Positions 1 to 5,993 of a stretch of 6,151 nt of DNA are shown piece after piece. Source of the DNA: 0-14-3-00-62-12 sp034440555 (GTDB lineage: Bacteria; Pseudomonadota; Gammaproteobacteria; Xanthomonadales; Ahniellaceae). Position 1 is the first letter of the stretch; each line of letters opens with the position of its first letter. Both the position numbers and the translations under genes were made by a program. The stretch lies in contig JAWXCG010000293.1 in assembly GCA_034440555.1 (NCBI GenBank), positions 1-6,151 of the forward strand, in the 5' to 3' direction. Under the pieces are notes generated by a model. The model was given only the letters and a program-made list of their open reading frames with translations. It was not told the origin of the DNA and ran no database searches.

Positions 1-328
1 AACCCGCGTCCGAAAGCTCTACGTCCTAGGCACTACATGTTTAGCGTTTCTTTGTTCTCATGGCGGGGATGCCGAAACGCGCGCTTACCCTGCCACCAGC
101 CTGTAGATTTTCGTCGCTGCGACCCAGACACACGCAGCGCTTACCCGGTGATAATGATCCGACTTTTGCGAACACCAGTACAAGCGCAGTCGGAGCTTAG
201 GCCTTAAGCGGCCAGTGCGTAGTTGTCGTCGTTGGCAACTAAAGTTTTGCTGCTGGATTAACGAGGAAAGCAACCCCCTCGACATGCACCCAGCGATTTC
301 GAGTCCCCCGTCGAAGCCGATCGCCCCC
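1..328 (-). ncRNA. ssrA: tmRNA (transfer-messenger RNA), 3' end cut by window edge
   Basis: tmRNA rescues stalled ribosomes: it enters the A site with SmpB like an alanyl-tRNA, then its internal reading frame adds a degradation tag. On the minus strand the RNA begins with GGGGGCGATCGGCTTCGACG at 328, matching the conserved tmRNA 5' end. A complete tag frame lies at 236-204. The 3' side near positions 40-1 has the conserved run CATGTAGTGCC and then GGACGCGGGTT, which is the start of the T-arm. The remaining T-arm, the acceptor strand and the CCA (about 20-25 nt) lie outside the window. No other gene fits this stretch; open frames across it are accidental. The identification is firm because 5' end, tag and T-arm occur in the right order and spacing for a one-piece tmRNA. 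Confidence 0.96.
204..236 (-). other. tmRNA tag reading frame, peptide ANDDNYALAA
   Basis: The resume codon GCC (236-234) is followed by AAC GAC GAC AAC TAC GCA CTG GCC GCT and the stop TAA (206-204), giving ANDDNYALAA. The E. coli tag is ANDENYALAA. The C-terminal LAA is the recognition end for ClpXP and related proteases. The tag is read directly from the sequence. Confidence 0.95.
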
Positions 329-356
329 GGTTGAACTGTTATTGCTAGATGCAATC

Positions 357-384
357 AGTATAGGGGCGGGCGCCGATGTTTCAA
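357..384 (-). promoter_or_regulatory. sigma-70 promoter of ssrA
   Basis: On the minus strand TTGAAA (384-379) and TATACT (362-357) are separated by 16 nt, close to consensus for both boxes. The predicted start is near 350, which leaves a 5' leader of roughly 20 nt before the mature tmRNA end at 328. tmRNA precursors are normally trimmed at the 5' end by RNase P, so this leader is expected. The exact start point is inferred. Confidence 0.75.
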
Positions 385-480
385 GCGTTTTACTTGAGGT
401 ACTGCGCTATGGTTCAGGCTGGAGCGTTGTTTTGCGTATCCAGCCGATGACCTGCCGCAATGCCCGATGGAGCTTATGCA

Positions 481-873
481 ATGAACGAGAAGGTGATCAA
501 GTCCGATGAGGAATGGCGTCGCGAGCTCTCGCCGACGCAGTATTCGGTGTGCCGCGGGTCGTCTACCGAGCGCGCGTTTACGGGCAAGTACTGGGATCAC
601 CATGAAGCCGGCACATATGTTTGTGCGTGCTGCAAGGCGGAGTTGTTTGCGTCGACGACGAAGTTCGAGTCGGGCTCGGGTTGGCCGAGTTATTTTCAGC
701 CGCTGTCACGGCAGGCGGTGAGTGAGCACTTTGACGAGGCGCATGGAATGCGTCGGGTTGAGGTGCGCTGCGCGCGTTGCGATTCGCATCTGGGTCATGT
801 GTTTGAGGACGGTCCGGCGCCTACGGGATTGCGTTATTGCATCAATTCGGCTTCGTTGGATTTCAAGGGTTAG
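481..873 (+). CDS. msrB: Peptide-methionine (R)-S-oxide reductase MsrB
   Basis: Reduces the R epimer of methionine sulfoxide in proteins, usually recycled by thioredoxin; no signal peptide, so cytosolic. The 130-residue product has the MsrB fold signatures in order: the YSVCR...TERAFTGKYW entry, a first zinc CxxC (CACC), SGSGWPSYF, the second CxxC (CARC), GHVFEDGPAPTG, and the catalytic RYCINSASL near the C terminus with the catalytic Cys. The position often held by a resolving cysteine (SGCGWPSF in E. coli) is Ser here, so recycling may use another Cys or thioredoxin directly. The start at 481 is preferred over an in-frame ATG at 460 because GGAG at 469-472 sits 8 nt before 481. The gene diverges from ssrA and converges with apbE. 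I see no convincing promoter between 385 and 460. Confidence 0.95.
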   Translation: MNEKVIKSDEEWRRELSPTQYSVCRGSSTERAFTGKYWDHHEAGTYVCACCKAELFASTTKFESGSGWPSYFQPLSRQAVSEHFDEAHGMRRVEVRCARCDSHLGHVFEDGPAPTGLRYCINSASLDFKG

Positions 874-875
874 TA

Positions 876-897
876 AAAATGGTGGGTTGCACCCACC
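876..897 (-). terminator. Rho-independent terminator of the apbE operon
   Basis: A perfect 7-bp stem, GGTGGGT (881-887) with ACCCACC (891-897), encloses a 3-nt loop. Read on the minus strand it lies directly after the apbE stop codon and is followed by ATTTTTAC (880-873 side), a proper T-tract. On the plus strand there is no T-tract after the hairpin, so it acts mainly on the leftward operon. It fills the whole space between the convergent stops of msrB and apbE. Confidence 0.75.
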
Positions 898-1779
898 CTA
901 CTCGGGTAGGCGGGATAGGCAGAGGTGGGGCAGGCCGAGCTCTTGCAACCAGTTTGCGCCGTTGACTGTGCCGAGCAACATGGCCATGGTGGCGGCGGCG
1001 CCGGCGACGAGGCAGCTGGGCGCACTGACGCTGACGCTGGCAAAACTTTCGATCGGTTGACCGCTGCGTGGGTCGATGATGTGTGAATAGCGGCGTCCAT
1101 CGACGATGAGGCAGCGTTCGTAGTCGCCGCTGGTGGCGAGGCCGCCAGCGCTGATGTCGATGTGGGCGGTGGCGTAGTTGCGGGCGTCGGGTGATTTGAT
1201 GCCGATGCGCCAAGCGCTGCCATCGGCATGTGCACCGATGACGGCGAGGTCGCCGCCAAGGTCGACCATGCCGTGGCTGAAGCCGGCATCGCGGCACAAT
1301 TGGGCAACGCGATCCGCAGCGTATTCTTTTACGATGCCGCCGAGGTCCAGGCGCATCCCGGCGACGGGCACGCTGAGCTCGGGCCGCTGCCATTGCAATC
1401 GCTGCCAGCCGACGTGACGCAAGGCTTCGGCAATCGCTGCGGCGTCGGGGATGCTGCCGCTGCGCAGGTCCCAGAGGTGCGTTAACGCACCGGTGGTGAT
1501 GTCGAACAGGCCCGCGCTTTGCTGATGCAAACTCGCCGCGAAGTCGAGCAATGCGGCGGTTTCGTCGTCGACTGTGAGCGAGCGCCCGCTGCCAGCGAGA
1601 TCAGCGATCTCGGCGATCAGGCTGTCGTCGCGATAGTGCGAGTATTTTCGATCGAGGCGACGCAGTTCTGTTTCGGCGATGGTGAACGCCTGCTGCGCAG
1701 CCTGTTCGTGTTCGGCTTCCAGATGCAGCGCACACGGACAACCCATCGCTGCGAAACTGAAGTGAAACGATTGCAGCAT
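898..1779 (-). CDS. apbE: FAD:protein FMN transferase (ApbE family)
   Basis: ApbE enzymes cleave FAD and attach FMN covalently to a Ser/Thr in target proteins. The 293-residue product shows the family motifs in order: AMGCPC (11-16), LFDITTGAL (91-99), DLGGIVKEYAAD (145-156), MVDLGGDL (171-178), ATSGDYER (215-222), YSHIIDPRSGQP (231-242) and the C-terminal metal-site segment CLVAGAAATMAM (256-267). Two oddities: the segment that usually reads AD-A-x-A-T has Gly260 where a metal-binding Asp is common (Thr264 is kept), and KEYAAD replaces the more usual KGYAVD. This may be a subfamily trait. No signal peptide or lipobox is present, although many ApbE proteins are exported. It starts 3 nt after the DUF3570 stop, so it is probably translationally coupled. 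It is the last gene of the operon. Confidence 0.92.
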   Translation of the reverse strand: MLQSFHFSFAAMGCPCALHLEAEHEQAAQQAFTIAETELRRLDRKYSHYRDDSLIAEIADLAGSGRSLTVDDETAALLDFAASLHQQSAGLFDITTGALTHLWDLRSGSIPDAAAIAEALRHVGWQRLQWQRPELSVPVAGMRLDLGGIVKEYAADRVAQLCRDAGFSHGMVDLGGDLAVIGAHADGSAWRIGIKSPDARNYATAHIDISAGGLATSGDYERCLIVDGRRYSHIIDPRSGQPIESFASVSVSAPSCLVAGAAATMAMLLGTVNGANWLQELGLPHLCLSRLPE

Positions 1780-1782
1780 CGC

Positions 1783-3048
1783 TCAATCGAAGCCGTAATC
1801 GAAGCCGGCAAAAAAACGCGTGAAGCTGACCAGTCCGGGCACGATGTCGTTGGCACTGCCGAGCGCATAGTGTTCGTTGCTGCGATAACGCTCGGCGCCG
1901 ATGCTGAACTCCCAATCACCGAAGCGTTTGCGCAGATTCAATTTGCCGGATACCGCGCCATACGCCGAGAGTCGAAAATCGCTGGACGCATGGCGCCCTG
2001 GGCTGTCGACAAAAAAGGCGCTGTAAAAGTCGGCCGCGGACTGGCTGTAGTAGCGCAAGCTGGGCACCAGGCGCCAGTCCTTGCCGAGGCTTTGATACCA
2101 GCCCAGCTCAATACTGTGCGACTGGATCGACCAGTCGTCGTGTACGTAGCGGTAGTCCAGATGCAGGGCGGCATTGGCGTCGGCGAACGCGCGTCGATAA
2201 CGCACGATGGCGGCAGTTTGCAGGCGTAGATCGGGACGCGCGTCGCGCAGCACATCGGTGCCCACGGCTACTTGTTTGTAGGGATCGGAAAGATAACCGT
2301 CGTGGCGGGTAAGTTGCACGCCGGCCTGCAGTACCGATGAACGGTCGAGCACCCAGGCCAGACTGGCGAACCCCGATGCAGTGTTTTTATTCGCATGCTC
2401 GATGCGGTTTTGTTCGATCGCATCGGTGGGATCAAGCGAGTCGTCGGAGTAGCTCAAACCGTAGCCAAGGGTGAGCTGCGGCGCGAGTGCCTGTGCCCGT
2501 TCGAAGCCGAGGGCGAGCGATTTGTAATCGTCTTCATCGGAGATCGACGCGCTGTAGGTGTTGTGGTCGGGGAGGGTGGGATCGGTGACCAGTGTTGCTA
2601 CCAGTTCGCGGCGAGTGTCGCGGATGCTGGCACCGCTCAGCACCTGAATGAGATCACCATTGGCGCCCGGCAGGACATACCACGGTGATGATCCACTCAT
2701 GACTTCATGAGTGCCGCTGAGCGCCAGCGCGGCGCGTTCGCCGATGCTCTGGTCGAGGCGGAATTGATGCGCGCGCACGAAATAGCGCTCGCGACTGCCA
2801 ATCACCCGGCCCGTCTGCGGATCTTCATCGTATTCGGAGTAGCGATAGCTGGTGCGCGTTTTCTGGCCCTGATCAGCAGCCGCTGCATCCGACTCCACGC
2901 TCGGATCGGGGGGCGCGTCTACTACCGCGTGCACCGCGCTGACGCTGAGGGCCGCGGCTGCGCCCAGCAGTATGCGCAGCGGGGCAGAACTGCACGTTGG
3001 CACGACAGGGGCGGAAGCAGGCTTGGGGGATTTTTTGAGGGGCTTCAT
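1783..3048 (-). CDS. DUF3570 family predicted outer-membrane beta-barrel protein
   Basis: The 421-residue product has a long basic N-region, a hydrophobic segment (about 24-38) and a likely signal peptidase site after VHA (41). The mature protein is rich in alternating aromatic/polar strands (SYRYSEYDED, LGYGLSYSDDS, LHLDYRYVHDDW, LRYYSQSAADFY, FFAGFDYGFD), typical of outer-membrane barrels. I assign it to DUF3570 from overall pattern and from its partners (DUF4266, TlpA, ApbE). Two segments, EVMSGSS (115-121) and QVLSGAS (135-141), resemble the ApbE flavinylation consensus D-x-x-[ST]-G-A-[ST]. The start at 3048 is chosen because the signal peptide begins there; an in-frame start at 3144 would add 32 residues with no matching features and would overlap the upstream lipoprotein gene. 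It lies 61 nt after DUF4266 and 3 nt before apbE. Molecular function is unknown. Confidence 0.85.
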   Translation of the reverse strand: MKPLKKSPKPASAPVVPTCSSAPLRILLGAAAALSVSAVHAVVDAPPDPSVESDAAAADQGQKTRTSYRYSEYDEDPQTGRVIGSRERYFVRAHQFRLDQSIGERAALALSGTHEVMSGSSPWYVLPGANGDLIQVLSGASIRDTRRELVATLVTDPTLPDHNTYSASISDEDDYKSLALGFERAQALAPQLTLGYGLSYSDDSLDPTDAIEQNRIEHANKNTASGFASLAWVLDRSSVLQAGVQLTRHDGYLSDPYKQVAVGTDVLRDARPDLRLQTAAIVRYRRAFADANAALHLDYRYVHDDWSIQSHSIELGWYQSLGKDWRLVPSLRYYSQSAADFYSAFFVDSPGRHASSDFRLSAYGAVSGKLNLRKRFGDWEFSIGAERYRSNEHYALGSANDIVPGLVSFTRFFAGFDYGFD

Positions 3049-3109
3049 CCGGTGGTCTCTGAGTGCGCGGTGTTGTAGGGCGATCGATTCAGTGCTCGTG
3101 ATGGTTGAA

Positions 3110-3346
3110 TCAATTGCAGCCGCAGCCACCGCCGGCAGCGCCAAGATGACCCGAGGTTCCTTCCTTGCTGAATTTCACATGATCCGCCATCGCGCCTTCC
3201 AGCGCATCGGGCTGCCATTGCATGTCCCAGCGCGCCAGCCTGCCACGTTCCCAAGGCTGCACGGTGGTTGTGCTGGCGCATGCGCCGAGCACCAGCAGCA
3301 GTGGCAACAGCAGCAGTTTGAACTTCGTGCTGCGCTCAGTTCGCAC
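3110..3346 (-). CDS. DUF4266 family small lipoprotein with Cys-Gly-Cys tail
   Basis: A 78-residue lipoprotein. The signal region KFKLLLLPLLLVLGACAS contains a clear lipobox (LGAC), so the mature chain begins at that Cys and is lipid anchored. The conserved VQPWERGRLARWDM segment and the end FSKEGTSG...GGGCGCN are what I associate with DUF4266. The two C-terminal Cys in CGC could bind a metal or form disulfides with the TlpA-like neighbour; this is inference. I choose a GTG start at 3346: GGAG lies 7 nt upstream and the resulting n-region (RTERSTKFK) is ideal. An in-frame ATG at 3364 has no ribosome binding site and would add six residues. The gene overlaps the 3' end of the thioredoxin gene by 11 nt, which implies translational coupling. 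Confidence 0.85.
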   Translation of the reverse strand: MRTERSTKFKLLLLPLLLVLGACASTTTVQPWERGRLARWDMQWQPDALEGAMADHVKFSKEGTSGHLGAAGGGCGCN

Positions 3347-3929
3347 GTCGCTTCTCCACTGCATTTTTCTGCGTGTTTGTCGGTTTCGCGACCGGTTTTT
3401 CTGCGATGAGTTCCTGGATCTTGCTGCGCAGCGGTGCCAGGTCTTTCAACTTGAATCCGACGTGGCGCGAGCGCAGTACGCCTTCGCGGTCGATCAGATA
3501 GGAGGAAGGCATACCCTTGAGTGCGTAAGCGGTGGCAACGACGCCCTCGGCATCACGAACCAGCAGAAACTTCAGTGGATAACGTTTCAGAAAGGCGAGC
3601 GCGTCGCCCTTGTCTTCGTCCAGATTCACTGCCAACACTTCGAAGTCTTCGCGTGCGAATTCATCCCGGAGTTTCTGATACTGCGGCAATGATTCCACAC
3701 ACGGGCCGCACCACGATGCCCAGAAATCGACAAGCACCACTCGACCGCGCAGGCTTGCCAAGGTGACTTGTTGATCAGATTGCAATTGCGGCAGTGCGAT
3801 CGCCGGTGCCGGCGTTGCAAGCTCGACGGCTTGTACCGGTCGCATGCAAAAACCGCTGAGCAGCGCGACGCTCAAACAAAGTGCACTGAATGTGCGCGGC
3901 GAAACCCGCTGACGACTGAGGTTGTGCAT
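3336..3929 (-). CDS. TlpA-like periplasmic thioredoxin-fold protein
   Basis: A 197-residue exported thiol-disulfide oxidoreductase. It has an N-terminal signal peptide (hydrophobic stretch about 14-28, likely cut after VQA at 34), then a TlpA/ResA-type thioredoxin domain: LASLRGRVVLVDFWASWCGPC with active-site WCGPC at 73-77, the helix LPQYQKLRDEF, VLAVNLDED, and the cis-proline loop GMPSSYLID with Pro141. The C-terminal tail (about 178-197) is basic and probably disordered. The Cys at 28 is preceded by Phe, so it is not a good lipobox. Family members reduce disulfides during cytochrome c or copper-site maturation. With two type 1 copper proteins upstream and a Cys-tailed lipoprotein downstream, a role keeping such thiols reduced is plausible but inferred. 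It starts 8 nt after the upstream cupredoxin gene; no strong ribosome binding site is visible. Confidence 0.9.
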   Translation of the reverse strand: MHNLSRQRVSPRTFSALCLSVALLSGFCMRPVQAVELATPAPAIALPQLQSDQQVTLASLRGRVVLVDFWASWCGPCVESLPQYQKLRDEFAREDFEVLAVNLDEDKGDALAFLKRYPLKFLLVRDAEGVVATAYALKGMPSSYLIDREGVLRSRHVGFKLKDLAPLRSKIQELIAEKPVAKPTNTQKNAVEKRRAN

Positions 3930-3937
3930 GCAATTTG

Positions 3938-4738
3938 CTACCGGTTGGATTGGACGCTGGCGGTGGCGGTGACTGCCGGCGCTGGGCAGGTGAGTCCTGC
4001 AGGCAGGGTCAGTCGTTTCAGGATCATGTTGCCAGTACCGAATCCGACCACCGAGTTGAAGTCGACGCGACCGTTAGTGCAGTCGGTGAAAGTGAAGGTG
4101 AGGCTGCCCCAATCGGTCCGCACTACTTCGGCCGGATTGAAGTTGGGTATGAAGCGTGCGCCGGTGCTGCGTACCGCCGTCATCGTGGCGCTGTTGCCAA
4201 CGATCCGGCCGACGCCACCGAACCAGGCTTGCTGGCCATCAGGCGTAAAAGTAAACCAGTACGCCAACAATAAATCACCCGGCAGAATCTCGACAAAGAT
4301 GCCATGCCCACTTTGCAGCGTGTCGTACCAGGTGCCGGTGTAGCCGGGGCCGAGCGGAGTTGGCGGCGGCGTACCTTCAACGGTGAGCGAACCCGCCATG
4401 CCTTCGCCGGGCGCGCCATGCGCCTCGCAGAAGAAATCAAAAGCGCCGGGTGTGTTGAAGGTAACTGTAGCAATCCACGCAGCAGCGGTGACCTGGCCAC
4501 CGCTTGCAGTGCAGGAGCTGGCACAGCGGAAGCCGCCAGCCTGAGACGCCACGTTGTGGGTGCCGCCAGCATTGGTGAACGTAACGGTATCGCCGACAGC
4601 AATGCTGAGACGATTGGGCGTGAAGCGAAATCCGTTGCCACCCACCGCGACATCGTGATTGGCGGACAAGGCCGACGTGGCGCAGGCCATCAGGAGCAGG
4701 ATTAAAATCAACCGGGCGGCCAGCGCTGAGATGGAAAT
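3938..4738 (-). CDS. Secreted cupredoxin (plastocyanin-like) fusion protein, probable ATT start
   Basis: A 266-residue exported protein with two domains. Residues about 27-121 form a type 1 copper domain with ligands His61 (GTHNV), Cys104 and His107 (FFCEAHG) and Met114 (EGMAG), plus a Cys-x3-Cys pair (RCASSC). After a PPPTP linker, a roughly 120-residue domain carries SGHG, AYWFTF, WFGGVG, DWGSLTFTF, DC and RLTLPAGLTCP motifs; this kind of domain occurs in secreted proteins of Xanthomonadales as far as I recall. The start is inferred: in frame the only upstream codon aligned with the paralogue's ATG is ATT at 4738-4736, six nt after GGAG, giving SISALAAR before the hydrophobic core. A TTG at 4711 is the next option but lacks a charged n-region and ribosome binding site. 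Next gene follows after 8 nt. Copper electron carrier is the likely role. Confidence 0.88.
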   Translation of the reverse strand: MSISALAARLILILLLMACATSALSANHDVAVGGNGFRFTPNRLSIAVGDTVTFTNAGGTHNVASQAGGFRCASSCTASGGQVTAAAWIATVTFNTPGAFDFFCEAHGAPGEGMAGSLTVEGTPPPTPLGPGYTGTWYDTLQSGHGIFVEILPGDLLLAYWFTFTPDGQQAWFGGVGRIVGNSATMTAVRSTGARFIPNFNPAEVVRTDWGSLTFTFTDCTNGRVDFNSVVGFGTGNMILKRLTLPAGLTCPAPAVTATASVQSNR

Positions 4739-5146
4739 GACGCTCTCCTACTGTAGGCGACTGGGCGCGGAGTCCACCCTGGGGAATTTGACTTGGACAG
4801 ATGGAATGCAACGGACGGCTGCGCGATTATTACTTAGAACCGACAAGCCATGCACTGACGAATGGGGGTAGATTTCTTCAGCTCTCGTGCCCACGGCGTC
4901 CCATCAAACGATTAACGCGAATGAGACTTCGCCGTGGCGTGTGATGCCTTCCCAGCATTACACCAGTATTTTCGAATTCGCGGGTTCGAGCTTGACACTG
5001 GCAGCGCAATCGCCCCGGCCTCCGATGCCATGTCGACGGTTTGCGCAGTCCTGGTGCATTGGCCGCCGAGCAGCGCCGTGCCGAAGCACAGCGCTGCGCC
5101 GATATGCGACGAAAGCAGCAGAAGACGGCGGCTTCAGGCGCGATTG
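4739..5146. other. 408-nt intergenic gap between the two cupredoxin genes
   Basis: No frame here gives a recognisable protein. The content is a stable hairpin at 5070-5097, an 8-bp inverted repeat (CCACGGCG at 4891-4898 with CGCCGTGG at 4930-4937), and the ribosome binding site of the downstream cupredoxin gene (GGAG, 4745-4748, minus strand). A TAATAAT on the minus strand at 4826-4832 could be a -10 box, but I find no matching -35. Any promoter for the downstream five genes would have to lie here, otherwise they depend on readthrough from the first cupredoxin gene. Confidence 0.5.
5070..5097 (-). terminator. UUCG-capped hairpin after first cupredoxin gene
   Basis: In the minus-strand RNA, GCAGCGC pairs with GCGCTGC, then a U-G wobble, then GTGC with GCAC around a UUCG loop closed by C-G: a 12-bp stem of exceptional stability about 50 nt after the stop codon. 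On the plus strand the wobble becomes a C-A mismatch, so the structure is specific to leftward transcripts. There is no T-tract after it, so it may be a weak terminator, a processing or 3'-end stabilising element rather than a classic terminator. Confidence 0.5.
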
Positions 5147-5959
5147 CTACTCGTCACCCTTTACGCTGGCGGTGGCGACCACTGGCGGGGGACAGGACAG
5201 TCCCGCTGGCAGGGTCAGTCGCTTCAGGTTCATGCTGCCCGTACCAAAACCTACAACGGAGTTGAAGTCGACGCGTCCATTGCTGCAGTCGGCGAAGGTA
5301 AAGGTCAGGGTGCCCCAATCGGTGCGAACTACTTGGGCTGGATTGAAGTTCGGAATGAAGCGCGCGCCGGTGCTGCGCACTGCAGTCATCGTCGCGGTGT
5401 TGCCGGTGATGTTGCCCACGCCGCCAAACCAGGCTTGCTGCGCATCAGGCGTGAAGGTGAACCAGTAAGCCAACAACAAATCACCCGGCAGAATCTCGAC
5501 AAAGATGCCATGCCCACTTTGCGCTGGGTCGTACCAGGTGCCGGTGTAGCCGGGGCCAAGCGGAAGCGTCACGGGCGCAGCTTCAACGGTGAGCGAGCCC
5601 GACATGCCTGAGCCTGCGGCGCCGTGCACATCACAGTAGTACGGGAATGTGCCCGCGGTGTTGAACGTCACCGTGGCCGTCCAGGCAGCGGAACTCGCGT
5701 TGCCGCCAGCACCGGTACAGCTGGTCGCACAGCGAAAACCTGCCGCATCCGACACCACATTGTGAAAGCCGCCGGCATTCGTAAACGTCACCGTGTCCCC
5801 GACGGCAATCGTCAGATTATTGGGAGAGAACGTCAGCGTGGCACCGCCGACGGTGACTTGGTGATTGGCCGCCCATACCGGGCCAGCGCAGACGATCGTG
5901 AGCAACGTTAATACGGGTAGCTTCAATAGCGGTCGGGATATCAGTGCGCGAATGCTCAT
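5147..5959 (-). CDS. Secreted cupredoxin (plastocyanin-like) fusion protein
   Basis: A 270-residue exported protein. A signal peptide (MSIRALISR n-region, hydrophobic core 11-26) is probably cut after VWA (30). Residues 31-126 are a type 1 copper domain with ligands His66 (GFHNV), Cys109 and His112 (YYCDVHG) and Met119 (SGMSG), and a Cys77-x3-Cys81 pair that may form a disulfide. Residues about 135-257 form the same C-terminal domain as the neighbouring paralogue (SGHG, AYWFTF, WFGGVG, DWGTLTFTF), with Cys225 and Cys256 as a likely disulfide. By hand count the copper domains of the two paralogues are about two-thirds identical and the C-terminal domains close to 90 percent. The ATG at 5959 is chosen over one at 6013 because GGAG lies 6 nt upstream and the signal peptide starts there. 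Likely a periplasmic or secreted copper electron carrier. Confidence 0.93.
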   Translation of the reverse strand: MSIRALISRPLLKLPVLTLLTIVCAGPVWAANHQVTVGGATLTFSPNNLTIAVGDTVTFTNAGGFHNVVSDAAGFRCATSCTGAGGNASSAAWTATVTFNTAGTFPYYCDVHGAAGSGMSGSLTVEAAPVTLPLGPGYTGTWYDPAQSGHGIFVEILPGDLLLAYWFTFTPDAQQAWFGGVGNITGNTATMTAVRSTGARFIPNFNPAQVVRTDWGTLTFTFADCSNGRVDFNSVVGFGTGSMNLKRLTLPAGLSCPPPVVATASVKGDE

Positions 5960-5993
5960 GGCTGTCTCCGGTGAGGTGAACCTGCAAATTCTG

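Noticed and set aside
85..354. 89-residue frame on the minus strand over 85-354
   Set aside because: It lies across the tmRNA gene; the tmRNA 5' end, tag frame and T-arm explain the sequence fully.
863..1393. 176-residue Arg/His-rich minus-strand frame
   Set aside because: A shifted-frame shadow of apbE; its composition is an artefact of GC-rich codons.
1519..2229. 236-residue plus-strand frame over 1519-2229
   Set aside because: It is antisense to apbE and the DUF3570 gene, which have clear family motifs; the plus-strand translation has no recognisable domain or ribosome binding site.
3049..3144. Longer N terminus for the DUF3570 protein from 3144
   Set aside because: The extra 32 residues have no signal features and would overlap the DUF4266 gene; the ATG at 3048 begins a normal signal peptide.
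4918..5146. Minus-strand frame in the gap giving a signal-peptide-like run (LLLLSSHIGAALCFGTALLG)
   Set aside because: A stop codon lies directly before it and there is no usable start codon before the hydrophobic run; the downstream part has no protein character. At most a decayed remnant.
4934..5611. 225-residue plus-strand frame over 4934-5611
   Set aside because: Most of it is antisense to the first cupredoxin gene, and the part in the gap has no protein-like pattern or family resemblance.
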